The notes below the pieces were generated by a model, which was not told the DNA's origin, did not search any database, and saw nothing but the letters and a program-made list of their open reading frames with translations. The position numbers were made by a program, and so were the translations under genes. A DNA stretch of 41,634 bases, from positions 1 through 41,634 of the forward strand of contig JALEOL010000034.1 of the NCBI GenBank assembly GCA_022766785.1, written 5' to 3'. Positions 9,161 to 16,795 of this stretch are shown piece after piece. The stretch's first letter is position 1, and each line of letters starts with the position of its first letter. This DNA is from Oscillospiraceae bacterium (GTDB lineage: Bacteria; Bacillota; Clostridia; Oscillospirales; Ruminococcaceae).

Positions 9161-9172
9161 GAGCATGGAGGC

Positions 9173-9583
9173 TTGAAAATGCTGATAAGCGAGTATTTAG
9201 CGCTCCGCAGCCAGATCAGCGTTACCACAGGGAACACATCAGTCCAGCCGGGGCAGGGAATTGCCCGGGAGGCTGAACAAAGCGGCTCATTCGCCCGGGC
9301 GCTTCAGGAGAAGCTGGCGGAGAAGCACGGCGTGGAATTCTCAAAGCACGCATTGCAGCGTGTTGAGGAGAGGAGCATAGACCTTTCCGAGAACGACACA
9401 CTCGACCGACTCAACCGCGGCGTGGAGCTTGCGGCAGGCAAGGGCAGCAGCGAAACGCTGGTTCTTGTGGGAAGAAACGCTTTTGTTGTGAGCGTAAAAA
9501 ACAACAAGGTGATAACCACCCTTTCGGACAACGAATTACAGGGCAACGTTTTCACGAACATCGACTCTACCGTTATCGTATGA
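9173..9583 (+). CDS. Flagellar operon protein of the TIGR02530 type
   Basis: A small soluble protein of 136 residues that recurs between flgD and flgE in Firmicutes and some other phyla. Its biochemical role is not established. The family pattern is visible: an unstructured N-terminus, then VEFSKHALQRVEERSIDLSE, a central helix, and the end VSVKNNKVITTLSDNELQGN followed by VFTNIDSTVIV, which is the signature of the family. The start is TTG at 9173, with GGAG six bases before it; the next in-frame ATG is two codons on and could also serve. It lies 12 bases after flgD and 83 before flgE. A role in hook assembly is an inference from position only. Confidence 0.88.
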   Translation: MKMLISEYLALRSQISVTTGNTSVQPGQGIAREAEQSGSFARALQEKLAEKHGVEFSKHALQRVEERSIDLSENDTLDRLNRGVELAAGKGSSETLVLVGRNAFVVSVKNNKVITTLSDNELQGNVFTNIDSTVIV

Positions 9584-9604
9584 ATGGACCTGAATGGAAT
9601 TCAT

Positions 9605-9629
9605 GCCCCGGCTGCGACTGAGACGGGGC
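9605..9629 (+). other. Hairpin in the flgE leader
   Basis: GCCCCG at 9605-9610 can pair with CGGGGC at 9624-9629 around a 13-base loop. It sits in the 83-base gap before flgE, about 30 bases ahead of the flgE ribosome binding site, with no U-run after it. It is more likely an mRNA structure than a terminator. Confidence 0.45.
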
Positions 9630-9666
9630 GGCGGCAGAGCAACAACTAATTCTGGAGGTCAATAAA

Positions 9667-11634
9667 ATGGTAAAATCCCTTTACACCGGCGTTACCGGTA
9701 TGAAAACCCACCAGCAGAGAATGGACGTAATAGGCAACAACATCGCCAACGTTAATACCACGGGCTACAAGACCAATGTTGTCACCTTTGCGGACGTATA
9801 CTATCAGACAAAGAAGACCCCCTCCGGCGCTTCCACCACCAAGGGCGGCACTAACCCTATCCAGGTAGGCTACGGCGTTAAGCTCAATTCCACAACGCCG
9901 AACATGACCCAGTCCGGCTTCACCTTCTCCGACAGCATATATGATATGGCGATAGACGGCGAGGGCTTCTTCCAGGTAATGGACAGCGCAGGAAATATCC
10001 TTTACACCAGGGCAGGTATCTTCAATGTAGATGAGGAGGGCAACCTCGTTAACGCTTCCGGCTACAAGGTGCTGGGCGTTTCCGGCGACTTCGACGGTCA
10101 GCCCGCAGGCAGCCAGCCCATCAAGATAACTATCCCGGCGACCGACGCAAAGTGCTCCAGCGCGACCAAGACCATAAACGGCTGCGATGTCACCATTTCC
10201 GTTTCTGACCCGTCGGACAACACCGATATGTCAGTCACCTTCAACCAGGCGGAGTACCCGTTCGCTACATATTCCGCAGGCGTGCTGAACCTGTATTTCA
10301 ACAAGGATCAGCAGTTCGACTCGGCTCAGGCGTTTGAGGACGAGATCGCAAAGTGCCTTCAGGCTGGCGGTATCACACTGCCGGACGATGTTTCGATAAA
10401 GTTCGACTTCGAAAATCTCCCGGCTTCCACCTCCTCTCAGGTTGCAAAGGCAAGCGTTGACAGCTGGACTCACGCACTCGACCAGGCAAGCGTTGAGGCA
10501 AGGGCTGATGTAACTCCCACCGGATCTGCAACAAATATCTACGCTACCATTGCATTTGCGACAAACAACGCGAATACCTCCGACGCATATAACCATGCAG
10601 CTATAAATATCCAGTCTGGTTCGCCGACATCGGCAACTTATGATGCGAACTCTAACGCATGGACAATAACCATTGACACGAACACCAGACAGTCTGACCT
10701 TACGCAGGCGATCAAGACCGGTATTGAAGCCGCTAAGGCTGCTGACACCACAGGCGCGCTTGCAGGTCTTAACCTCTCTGTTACAAAGTTTGATATCCCT
10801 GCCGGCACACTTGCCACAGCGATCACAGGCTGGGGTTCTCCCCTGACCCTCGTTGACACGGATCCGGTTGTCACCAACATCAGCGCGACCGCAAGCCAGC
10901 CTGGCGCATATGCAAACAACTACAAGATAGTGTTCAAGTATATTTCCAACTACGACGCTCCCACAGCTCAGTGGGACGATAACACGCTCACTATCGGTAT
11001 CACAAATAAGGCTTACTCAACCGACGCAGACGCCCTCGCAGACATCAACGCAGCAGTTTCGGCAGCAGCAGGCGGAAACAGCCAGAAGATCTTCACCTTC
11101 GACGCCGGCAGCTTCGTTGGTATTTCGACGCTCACACCCGGTCAGAGAAAGGCGCTTTTCGGCTCCAATCCCTCCCTCTCGTTCGGCGACGGCGTGGATA
11201 GCTTCTACACCACCGTGGCGAAGTCCCTCTCCACCTTTAACCTCACCGATGGCAGAAAGGGCGCTGAGCAGAGCTACAAGGATCTCGAGAACGTCACCGT
11301 ACAGCAGGACGGCACTATCATCGGCTACCACGCTGTTCACGGCTACATGAACCTCGGCCGTATCGACATCGCGACCTTTGATAACCCCAACGGTCTTACC
11401 GCAATGGGCGGAACGCTGTTTGCCGAGAGCGTTGCTTCCGGTCAGCCGAAGCTCTGCGTTGCAGGTCAGGACGGCGCAGGCGAGGTGGTTTCCGGTGCGC
11501 TGGAGATGTCCAACGTGGATCTTGCACAGGAATTCACCGATATGATAACCACCCAGAGAGGCTACCAGGCAAACTCGAGAGTTATCACAACATCAGATAC
11601 AATGCTTGAGGAGCTTCTTTCCCTCAAGAGATAA
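9667..11634 (+). CDS. flgE: Flagellar hook protein FlgE, long form
   Basis: FlgE polymerises into the curved hook, the universal joint between rod and filament. The conserved N-terminus (SLYTGVTGMKTHQQRMDVIG, NNIANVNTTGYKTN) and C-terminus (GALEMSNVDLAQEFTDMI, TTQRGYQANSRVITTSDTML) are both intact. The rod/hook core GEGFFQVMDSAGNILYTRAG lies near residue 100. The middle, about residues 165-480, is an enlarged surface domain rich in Thr, Ala and Asn. It appears to contain three copies of a beta-strand/helix unit and has lower GC than its surroundings. The length of 655 residues is well above the 400 or so usual for hook proteins. The start is ATG at 9667, with TGGAGGT upstream. Confidence 0.95.
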   Translation: MVKSLYTGVTGMKTHQQRMDVIGNNIANVNTTGYKTNVVTFADVYYQTKKTPSGASTTKGGTNPIQVGYGVKLNSTTPNMTQSGFTFSDSIYDMAIDGEGFFQVMDSAGNILYTRAGIFNVDEEGNLVNASGYKVLGVSGDFDGQPAGSQPIKITIPATDAKCSSATKTINGCDVTISVSDPSDNTDMSVTFNQAEYPFATYSAGVLNLYFNKDQQFDSAQAFEDEIAKCLQAGGITLPDDVSIKFDFENLPASTSSQVAKASVDSWTHALDQASVEARADVTPTGSATNIYATIAFATNNANTSDAYNHAAINIQSGSPTSATYDANSNAWTITIDTNTRQSDLTQAIKTGIEAAKAADTTGALAGLNLSVTKFDIPAGTLATAITGWGSPLTLVDTDPVVTNISATASQPGAYANNYKIVFKYISNYDAPTAQWDDNTLTIGITNKAYSTDADALADINAAVSAAAGGNSQKIFTFDAGSFVGISTLTPGQRKALFGSNPSLSFGDGVDSFYTTVAKSLSTFNLTDGRKGAEQSYKDLENVTVQQDGTIIGYHAVHGYMNLGRIDIATFDNPNGLTAMGGTLFAESVASGQPKLCVAGQDGAGEVVSGALEMSNVDLAQEFTDMITTQRGYQANSRVITTSDTMLEELLSLKR

Positions 11635-11650
11635 CTGATTTAACTTGATT

Positions 11651-11676
11651 TCTCCCCTGTCAAGGGGCAGGGGAGA
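11651..11676 (+). other. Perfect 9-bp hairpin after flgE
   Basis: TCTCCCCTG (11651-11659) and CAGGGGAGA (11668-11676) are perfectly complementary around an 8-base loop. An alternative shorter hairpin can form because CCCCT in the left arm can also pair with AGGGG in the loop. No U-run follows, so it is not a standard terminator. It lies 16 bases after the flgE stop and ends about 21 bases before the flbD start. A 3' stabiliser or processing site for the flgE mRNA is an inference. Confidence 0.75.
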
Positions 11677-11697
11677 ATGATCAGGTTGAGGTATGAT

Positions 11698-11922
11698 ATG
11701 ATTTTTTTGACAAAGCTGGACGGAAAGGAATTTCTGCTCAACGAGCTGATGATCGAATCCGTCACTGAAACTCCCGATACGGTGATAACCCTCTCCAACG
11801 GGCACACCTATATCGTCAGGGAAAGCATGAAGGAGCTTCAGAACAAGATCCTCGAATACAACAGGCGGCGCCGGCGCTTCGGAAGACGATCCGCGGCGGA
11901 CGGGCATGATCCTTTGACATAA
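11698..11922 (+). CDS. flbD: FlbD/SwrD-like flagellar protein
   Basis: A 74-residue protein of the Gram-positive FlbD (SwrD) family. In Bacillus subtilis SwrD increases flagellar motor power, probably by acting on the stator. The sequence MIFLTKLDGKEFLLNELMIE, with ETPDTVITLSNGHTYIV after it, matches the family end to end. I place the start at ATG 11698, not at the earlier in-frame ATG 11677, because homologues begin MI-F/L-T-K and because AGGTTGAGG lies just upstream. The earlier ATG abuts the hairpin. The C-terminus is a basic patch (RRRRRFGRR). It is adjacent to motA, as in other Firmicutes. Confidence 0.92.
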   Translation: MIFLTKLDGKEFLLNELMIESVTETPDTVITLSNGHTYIVRESMKELQNKILEYNRRRRRFGRRSAADGHDPLT

Positions 11923-12015
11923 CTGACTTTCGGGCAGGGAACTGCCGTACATCATGAATACCTGGACGATACCGCAGCATTTGCGGTCTTGTCCAAGAAA
12001 AGGAAGGGATTCTTT

Positions 12016-12789
12016 TTGAATATCAGTATTATTATCGGCTGGGGCATTGCCTTTGGCATGGTCGTTTTCGGTATTTTCCAGGGCGGTCAGATGGACTGGT
12101 TCATCGACCCTCCGTCGCTGGCAATTACCATAGGCGGTACGATAGGCTGTCTTTTCGCGTCTTATCCGCTGAGTTATCTCGCAGGCGTGGGCAAGCGCTT
12201 CAAGCTCGTGTTCATGCCGAAAAAGTTCAAGCCCGAAAAGTACATCGACGATATCGTTGAGTACGCCAAGATCGCAAGAGGACGCGGTCTGCTGGCTCTT
12301 GAGGAAAGCGCGAACCAGTGCTCCGACCAGTTCATGAAGTCCGCTCTCATGCTCATCGTTGACGCAAACGACACCGCAAAGGTACGCGGAATGCTGGACG
12401 ACGCAATAAACTTCATGTGCGAACGCCACGACAATGGACGCGCGTTCTTTGAGAAGGGCGTTGCGGTATTCCCTGCATTCGGTATGCTGGGTACCGTTGT
12501 TGGTCTGGTAAACATGCTCAACACCATGGGTACCAACCCTGAAGGTCTTGCGGGCGGTATGGCTACGGCGCTTATCACCACGTTCTACGGCTCGCTTTTC
12601 GCGAATGTCGTGTTCAACCCTATGGCAAGCGCATTGCAGAACGCCCATAACGACGAGCTTCTTTGTATGCAGATCATCGAGGAGGGCGTGCTGGCTATCG
12701 CAGACGGCTCAAATCCGCGCTACATACAGGAAAAGCTGGAGTTCATGCTGCCTTCTTCTAAAAAGCGTGCTGCCAAGGCAGGGAACTGA
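12016..12789 (+). CDS. motA: Flagellar stator protein MotA
   Basis: MotA forms the pentameric, four-helix part of the ion-driven stator that pushes on FliG. The 257-residue protein has four hydrophobic segments: about residues 1-21, 30-50, the pair after FPAFGMLGTVVGLVNM near 155-175, and ALITTFYGSLFANVVF. The conserved Pro of FPAFG and the charged cytoplasmic loop (KVRGMLDDAINFMCERHDNG) are present. I choose TTG at 12016 because AGGAAGGG is well spaced before it and the protein then begins directly at the first helix. A TTG nine codons upstream (11989) is possible but lacks a good ribosome site and would add a basic peptide. Confidence 0.94.
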   Translation: MNISIIIGWGIAFGMVVFGIFQGGQMDWFIDPPSLAITIGGTIGCLFASYPLSYLAGVGKRFKLVFMPKKFKPEKYIDDIVEYAKIARGRGLLALEESANQCSDQFMKSALMLIVDANDTAKVRGMLDDAINFMCERHDNGRAFFEKGVAVFPAFGMLGTVVGLVNMLNTMGTNPEGLAGGMATALITTFYGSLFANVVFNPMASALQNAHNDELLCMQIIEEGVLAIADGSNPRYIQEKLEFMLPSSKKRAAKAGN

Positions 12790-12844
12790 CCGCTTAATTT
12801 GACAGAAAAATTACATTTTTTCAGTAAAAAAAGTCAAAAAGTAT

Positions 12845-12873
12845 TTGCATTTTCAGCGAATTTATGCTACAAT
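12845..12873 (+). promoter_or_regulatory. Sigma-A type promoter before motB
   Basis: TTGCAT at 12845-12850, a 17-base spacer and TACAAT at 12868-12873, with TG one base before the -10 (extended -10). It lies in the AT-rich 160-base gap between motA and motB and predicts a transcript start near 12880. A small palindrome, TACTCATGTGAGTA at 12912-12925, lies in the resulting leader. It is the clearest promoter inside the flagellar cluster. Confidence 0.65.
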
Positions 12874-12949
12874 AATATATTGGCAGGATATTGATATTCT
12901 GTCAGTGGGATTACTCATGTGAGTATTATTCCGAGGAGGTGGGACATCA

Positions 12950-13969
12950 GTGGCAAAGATCGAGAAAAAAGCGAAGGAAGACCACAGTAATGACTGGCTG
13001 TCTACATACGGCGACATGGTAACGCTGCTTCTGACGTTCTTCGTTCTGCTGTACGCTTCGTCGTCACAGGACGAGCAGAAGTTCCAGTACATATACCAGG
13101 CGTTCACCTCACACGGAAAGTATCTCAACCAGTATGTGGATTCGCCTAACCCCGTTCCCGAGGAGGGCGAGGGCACAGTCAGCGAAAAGCCCGACAGCAA
13201 CGGAGGTCAGGGCAATCTGCCCCAGAGCTTCGACCAGCTGTACCACTATATTTCGCAGTATGTTTCCGAGAATAACCTGGAGCAGTCCGTATCGCTGGAG
13301 AACGGTGCGGCTCACCTCAGTATCAGGTTTGACAACAACGTATTTTTCGAGCCGAACAGTGCGGTTCTCACCCAGGCGGGCAAGGATCTGCTGGACGGCA
13401 TAGGCCCCGGTATCAAGGCGGTCAAGACTTCCATAAAGACCTGCACCGTCAACGGTCACACCGCAAAGGCTATCTCAGAGGTCAATGACTGGGATCTGTC
13501 CGCTGGACGTGCCGTGAGCGTTGTAAAGTACATGGATTTCCGCAAGGTGCTGGATACCGAACAGTTCAGGGCAAAGGGCAGCGGCTATGCCGAGCCGATC
13601 GCGGATAACAGCACCCCGGAGGGTATGGCGCAGAACCGCCGCGTTGAGATGGTTCTGCTCAAGGCGGACGTGGATCTCACAGATCCCGACGTGCTCAAGG
13701 ATATCCTCAGGTTCGACTATGGCATCGATCTTGACAACTTCGACCCGGACGGCGATCACAGCAGCGACACCGAAAAGGTGCCCAATGATTATGCACAGTC
13801 CATTATCGATTCTCTGGAGCAGAAATATCCCGACCTTAACGGCGGAGGCTTGTCGGTAGGTCCGGTAATTCCCGGAGATTACGACACTTTCGCGGCGAAT
13901 GTCGAGTCTGACGACTCCGGATCAGACGCAGGCTCTGACGCAGGTTCCGACGCAGGAGCAGAGGAGTGA
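12950..13969 (+). CDS. motB: Flagellar stator protein MotB
   Basis: MotB couples ion flow to rotation and anchors the stator to peptidoglycan. Of 339 residues, the N-terminal part has the plug/transmembrane region DWLSTYGDMVTLLLTFFVLL, in which D22 is the ion-binding aspartate. The periplasmic OmpA-like domain runs from about residue 115 to 240 (FDNNVFFEPNSAVLTQ, VNGHTA, LSAGRAVSVVKYM, GYAEPIADNSTPEGMAQNRR). Beyond it lies an acidic C-terminal extension ending in three GSDA repeats. The start is GTG at 12950, with CGAGGAGGTGGG upstream. It has its own likely promoter, so stator subunit levels may be set separately. Confidence 0.95.
   Translation: MAKIEKKAKEDHSNDWLSTYGDMVTLLLTFFVLLYASSSQDEQKFQYIYQAFTSHGKYLNQYVDSPNPVPEEGEGTVSEKPDSNGGQGNLPQSFDQLYHYISQYVSENNLEQSVSLENGAAHLSIRFDNNVFFEPNSAVLTQAGKDLLDGIGPGIKAVKTSIKTCTVNGHTAKAISEVNDWDLSAGRAVSVVKYMDFRKVLDTEQFRAKGSGYAEPIADNSTPEGMAQNRRVEMVLLKADVDLTDPDVLKDILRFDYGIDLDNFDPDGDHSSDTEKVPNDYAQSIIDSLEQKYPDLNGGGLSVGPVIPGDYDTFAANVESDDSGSDAGSDAGSDAGAEE
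13919..13954 (+). repeat. 12-bp tandem repeat at the motB 3' end
   Basis: Three 12-base units encode Gly-Ser-Asp-Ala three times near the MotB C-terminus. The unit bases differ only at third codon positions, so the peptide repeat is kept while the DNA has drifted. Confidence 0.85.
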
Positions 13970-14031
13970 CGGCGTGAGGGTCCGAAGGTGCTTTTGTACC
14001 TTTGAGCAGTTTATTTTCAGGGGGGATACAG

Positions 14032-15021
14032 ATGGCAGATGTCCTGACGCAGGCGCAGATAGATGAAATGCTGAAGAACGTCGCCGCCGGCGCAGTTCCG
14101 GTGGTTTCGTCCAAGGAAGAGGAAAAGGTCAAGGAGTACGACTTCCGTGCCCCGAAGAAGTTCACGAAGGAGCAGATCAAGGTACTTGACGGTATCTTCG
14201 AGAACTATGCCCGTCTTCTTTCGTCCTATCTGACCGGTCTGCTGAGACTTTACTGCCGCGTATCGCTGGTGAACATCGAGGAGCAGCGGTACAGCGAGTT
14301 CAACAATGCACTCCCGGACTATGTTCTCATGGGCATGGTCGATATGGGGATAAAGAACGAGGAGGTCAGCGAGACCACGGTCATCGTGCAGATCTCCAAT
14401 ACGATAACCTTTACGATGATCGACAGGCTGCTGGGCGGCAGGGGCGAGTTCCGGGACGTGAACCGGGATTTCACCGAGATCGAGATCACCATTATGACAG
14501 ATGTGATGAACTCCATGGCAGGGCTTCTCTACGAGCCGTGGGCGACTCATATAGAGCTTGATCCGAAGCTCATCGGCATTGAGACCAATTCCAGAGTGGT
14601 GCAGACTATCGGTCATGAGGATACCGTTATAATCGTGGCGCTTGAGGTGGAGATAAACGGCGCAAAGTCCATCATCTCGGTATGTATACCTGCCATAAAT
14701 CTCGACGAGATAATGAGCAAGTTCATCTCGCGCTACAACGTTTCAAGAAGAAGGCTTGACGCGAACCGCGAGCAAGAGCGCCGCGATAACATCATGAACG
14801 GCATCAGCGACACCGATCTGAACATTACGGCGGTGCTCGGAGAGATCAATCTTGACCTGTACGAGGTGCTGACATTGCAGGTGAACGACGTCATTCCTCT
14901 GGGGAAGAGCATTACCAGCAACGTGGATGTAAGGATAGGAAACAAGCCCTGGTGTACAGGAAAGCTTGGTACCTATAATAACAAAAAGGCTGTAATGATT
15001 GATAATTTTATAGAGAATTGA
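14032..15021 (+). CDS. fliM: Flagellar motor switch protein FliM
   Basis: FliM is the C-ring protein that binds phosphorylated CheY and signals the change in rotation. The 329-residue protein begins with the CheY-P-binding segment VLTQAQIDEMLKNV (family pattern LSQxEIDALL). It then has the CheC-like middle domain (DYVLMGMVDMGI, LGGRGEFRDVNRDFTEIE) that binds FliG. The SpoA/FliN-like C-terminal domain follows from about residue 255 (LNITAVLGEINLDLYEVLTL, GNKPWCTGKLG). The start is ATG at 14032, with CAGGGGGGAT upstream; an earlier in-frame TTG at 14002 is rejected because it would displace the N-terminal motif. fliL, often found between motB and fliM, is absent. Confidence 0.96.
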   Translation: MADVLTQAQIDEMLKNVAAGAVPVVSSKEEEKVKEYDFRAPKKFTKEQIKVLDGIFENYARLLSSYLTGLLRLYCRVSLVNIEEQRYSEFNNALPDYVLMGMVDMGIKNEEVSETTVIVQISNTITFTMIDRLLGGRGEFRDVNRDFTEIEITIMTDVMNSMAGLLYEPWATHIELDPKLIGIETNSRVVQTIGHEDTVIIVALEVEINGAKSIISVCIPAINLDEIMSKFISRYNVSRRRLDANREQERRDNIMNGISDTDLNITAVLGEINLDLYEVLTLQVNDVIPLGKSITSNVDVRIGNKPWCTGKLGTYNNKKAVMIDNFIEN

Positions 15022-15034
15022 GGTAAAATGTTCG

Positions 15035-16240
15035 ATGGCTAATGAAAAGGATGCAAACGTTGAATTCAGCTCATACGAAATTGACGCGGTCGGCGAGATA
15101 CTTAATATAAGCATGGGCGCCGCTGCGACTGCCGTTTCTGAGCTGCTCAACGCCAAGGTCTGGATCACTACACCTCAGGTGAATGTGGTCAAGGCTGCCG
15201 ACCTTAATTATGACCGCCTTGAGCCTGCTATCTGCGTCAAGATCGTGTATGTTTCCGGTATCTCCGGTCAGAACATGATGGTTCTGAAGCAGGACGACGT
15301 TCAGCTGATACTAAACCAGCTGATGGGCAATCCGCTGGTGGTCTCGCCGGATTTCGAGTTTGACGAGATGAACATCAGTGCCGTTTCCGAGGTCATGAAC
15401 CAGATGATGGGCGCTTCCGCTACCGCGCTGTCAGACCTGCTGGGCATTTCCGTTGATATCTCCACGCCCACGCCGTATCTGATCGAGGAGACGAACTTCT
15501 GTCAGCTTGCGGAGCTTGATCCCGAGGAAACTATCGTCGCAGTCACATTCAATCTTTCTGTTGACGGAGTTATGAACAGCGAGTTCATGTCTGTGATGTC
15601 CGTTGAGCTTGCGAAGTCACTTTCCGGAAAGATGATCGACAAATTCAACGGCGACGCCGCAGAGGCGGAAAGCCAGGCTCAGGAGACTGCTGCACCTGCT
15701 CCTGCTACGGCTCCTGCCGCTCAGCAGACTGCTCCTGCACCTGCACCTGTACCGGCTCCGGCACCCCAGCCGGCTCCAATGCCGCAGCAGGGAGCGCAGG
15801 CACCCGCCGGGTATCCTTATCCGCCGCAGGGTCAGCCGCAGGGATATCCCGGGTACGGCTACGGTGGGCAGTATGCCGCTTATGGCGCTTATCCGCCGCC
15901 TGTTCCCCCGGTCAATATCCAGAACGCCCAGCTTCACCAGTTCGACGCGATGGATTTCGGGCTTCCGGCAGACCAGAAGGATAACCTCAAGCTGCTGATG
16001 GGAGTTCCGCTGGAGATCTCCGTTGAGATCGGCACCGCTAAGCGAAAGGTCAAGGATATCCTTGAATTCCAGCAGGGCACGATAATCGAGCTTGAACGCC
16101 AGGCAGGCGCGCCGGTCGATGTCGTGGTGAACGGCAATCTGATCGCCCGTGGAGATGTTGTAGTTATCGACGATAATTTCGCGGTGAGGATCACAGAGAT
16201 AGTGAAGTCCAATCTGATGGATACACTCAGCAAAGAATGA
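15035..16240 (+). CDS. fliY: Flagellar motor switch phosphatase FliY (CheC-FliN fusion)
   Basis: In Gram-positive bacteria FliY replaces FliN in the C-ring and dephosphorylates CheY-P. The 401-residue protein has a CheC-type domain (about residues 10-205). Both its active-site patterns are kept: D17, E21, N24 in IDAVGEILN, and E119, N122 in SEVMN, each followed by a distant Pro. A disordered linker follows (about 210-290), rich in Ala-Pro, then Tyr-Gly-Pro-Gln. The FliN/SpoA domain ends the protein (LMGVPLEISVEIGTAKRKVK, LERQAGAPVDVVVNGNLIAR). Unlike B. subtilis FliY, no separate LSQDEIDALL-type CheY-binding peptide precedes the CheC domain. The start is ATG at 15035, 13 bases after fliM. Confidence 0.95.
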   Translation: MANEKDANVEFSSYEIDAVGEILNISMGAAATAVSELLNAKVWITTPQVNVVKAADLNYDRLEPAICVKIVYVSGISGQNMMVLKQDDVQLILNQLMGNPLVVSPDFEFDEMNISAVSEVMNQMMGASATALSDLLGISVDISTPTPYLIEETNFCQLAELDPEETIVAVTFNLSVDGVMNSEFMSVMSVELAKSLSGKMIDKFNGDAAEAESQAQETAAPAPATAPAAQQTAPAPAPVPAPAPQPAPMPQQGAQAPAGYPYPPQGQPQGYPGYGYGGQYAAYGAYPPPVPPVNIQNAQLHQFDAMDFGLPADQKDNLKLLMGVPLEISVEIGTAKRKVKDILEFQQGTIIELERQAGAPVDVVVNGNLIARGDVVVIDDNFAVRITEIVKSNLMDTLSKE

Positions 16241-16291
16241 CATAATTTTGTACTGAATTAATACTACAATACATCAAGGAGAATTTTTGTA

Positions 16292-16654
16292 ATGGATAAG
16301 AAGATATTACTGGTGGACGACGCAGCTTTCATGAGAATGCTCATCAAGGACGCTCTGACTAAGAACGGCTACACTAATATCCTTGAAGCAGCCGACGGAC
16401 AGATCGCTTGCGATGTATACTCGGCAGAGAAGCCCGACCTTGTTATCATGGACATCACCATGCCCAACAAGACCGGTATCGAGGCGCTAAAGGACATCAA
16501 GGGCATGGATCCTATGGCTAAGGTAGTAATGTGCTCTGCAATGGGCCAGGAAGCAATGGTCGTTGAGGCTATCAAGCTCGGCGCTCTGGACTTCATCGTT
16601 AAGCCTTTCAAGCCTGACAGGATCTTACAGACCGTTAAGAAGGTCCTCGGCTGA
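16292..16654 (+). CDS. cheY: Chemotaxis response regulator CheY
   Basis: A single receiver domain of 120 residues. The phosphoryl acceptor is D54 (LVIMDITMP). The acidic pair is D9-D10, the switch serine is S82 in MCSAMG, and the conserved lysine is K104 in VKPF. When phosphorylated by CheA it binds FliM/FliY to change rotation. The position between fliY and fliO is that of cheY in Bacillus. The leader (16241-16291) is AT-rich, with TACAAT and an AAGGAG site, and a hairpin follows the gene, so it may be expressed at a level different from its neighbours. Its codons (more GTT, ACT, GCT) also look like those of a highly expressed gene. Confidence 0.96.
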   Translation: MDKKILLVDDAAFMRMLIKDALTKNGYTNILEAADGQIACDVYSAEKPDLVIMDITMPNKTGIEALKDIKGMDPMAKVVMCSAMGQEAMVVEAIKLGALDFIVKPFKPDRILQTVKKVLG

Positions 16655-16741
16655 TATCTGAGGCGGCTGCTCAGAGTGCAGGGCGGTCAAGTCACGGAGA
16701 TCCTGACGGTGCGCGTCCGGGTTTCGTGAAGCAGTATTTCC

Positions 16742-16772
16742 GCCGCACTATGTCTTATGGTGCGGCTGTTTT
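16742..16772 (+). terminator. Terminator-like hairpin between cheY and fliO
   Basis: GCCGCACTAT (16742-16751) pairs with ATGGTGCGGC (16757-16766), with one G-U pair and a 5-base loop, followed by TGTTTTG. The short U-run suggests partial rather than full termination, which would lower transcription of the export-gate genes relative to cheY. Confidence 0.55.
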
Positions 16773-16795
16773 GCGTTGAGACAGGAGGACAGGCA

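Noticed and set aside
16757-16795. Earlier ATG for fliO
   Set aside because: It lies inside the terminator-like hairpin and lacks a ribosome site, while GTG at 16796 has AGGAGG at the right distance.
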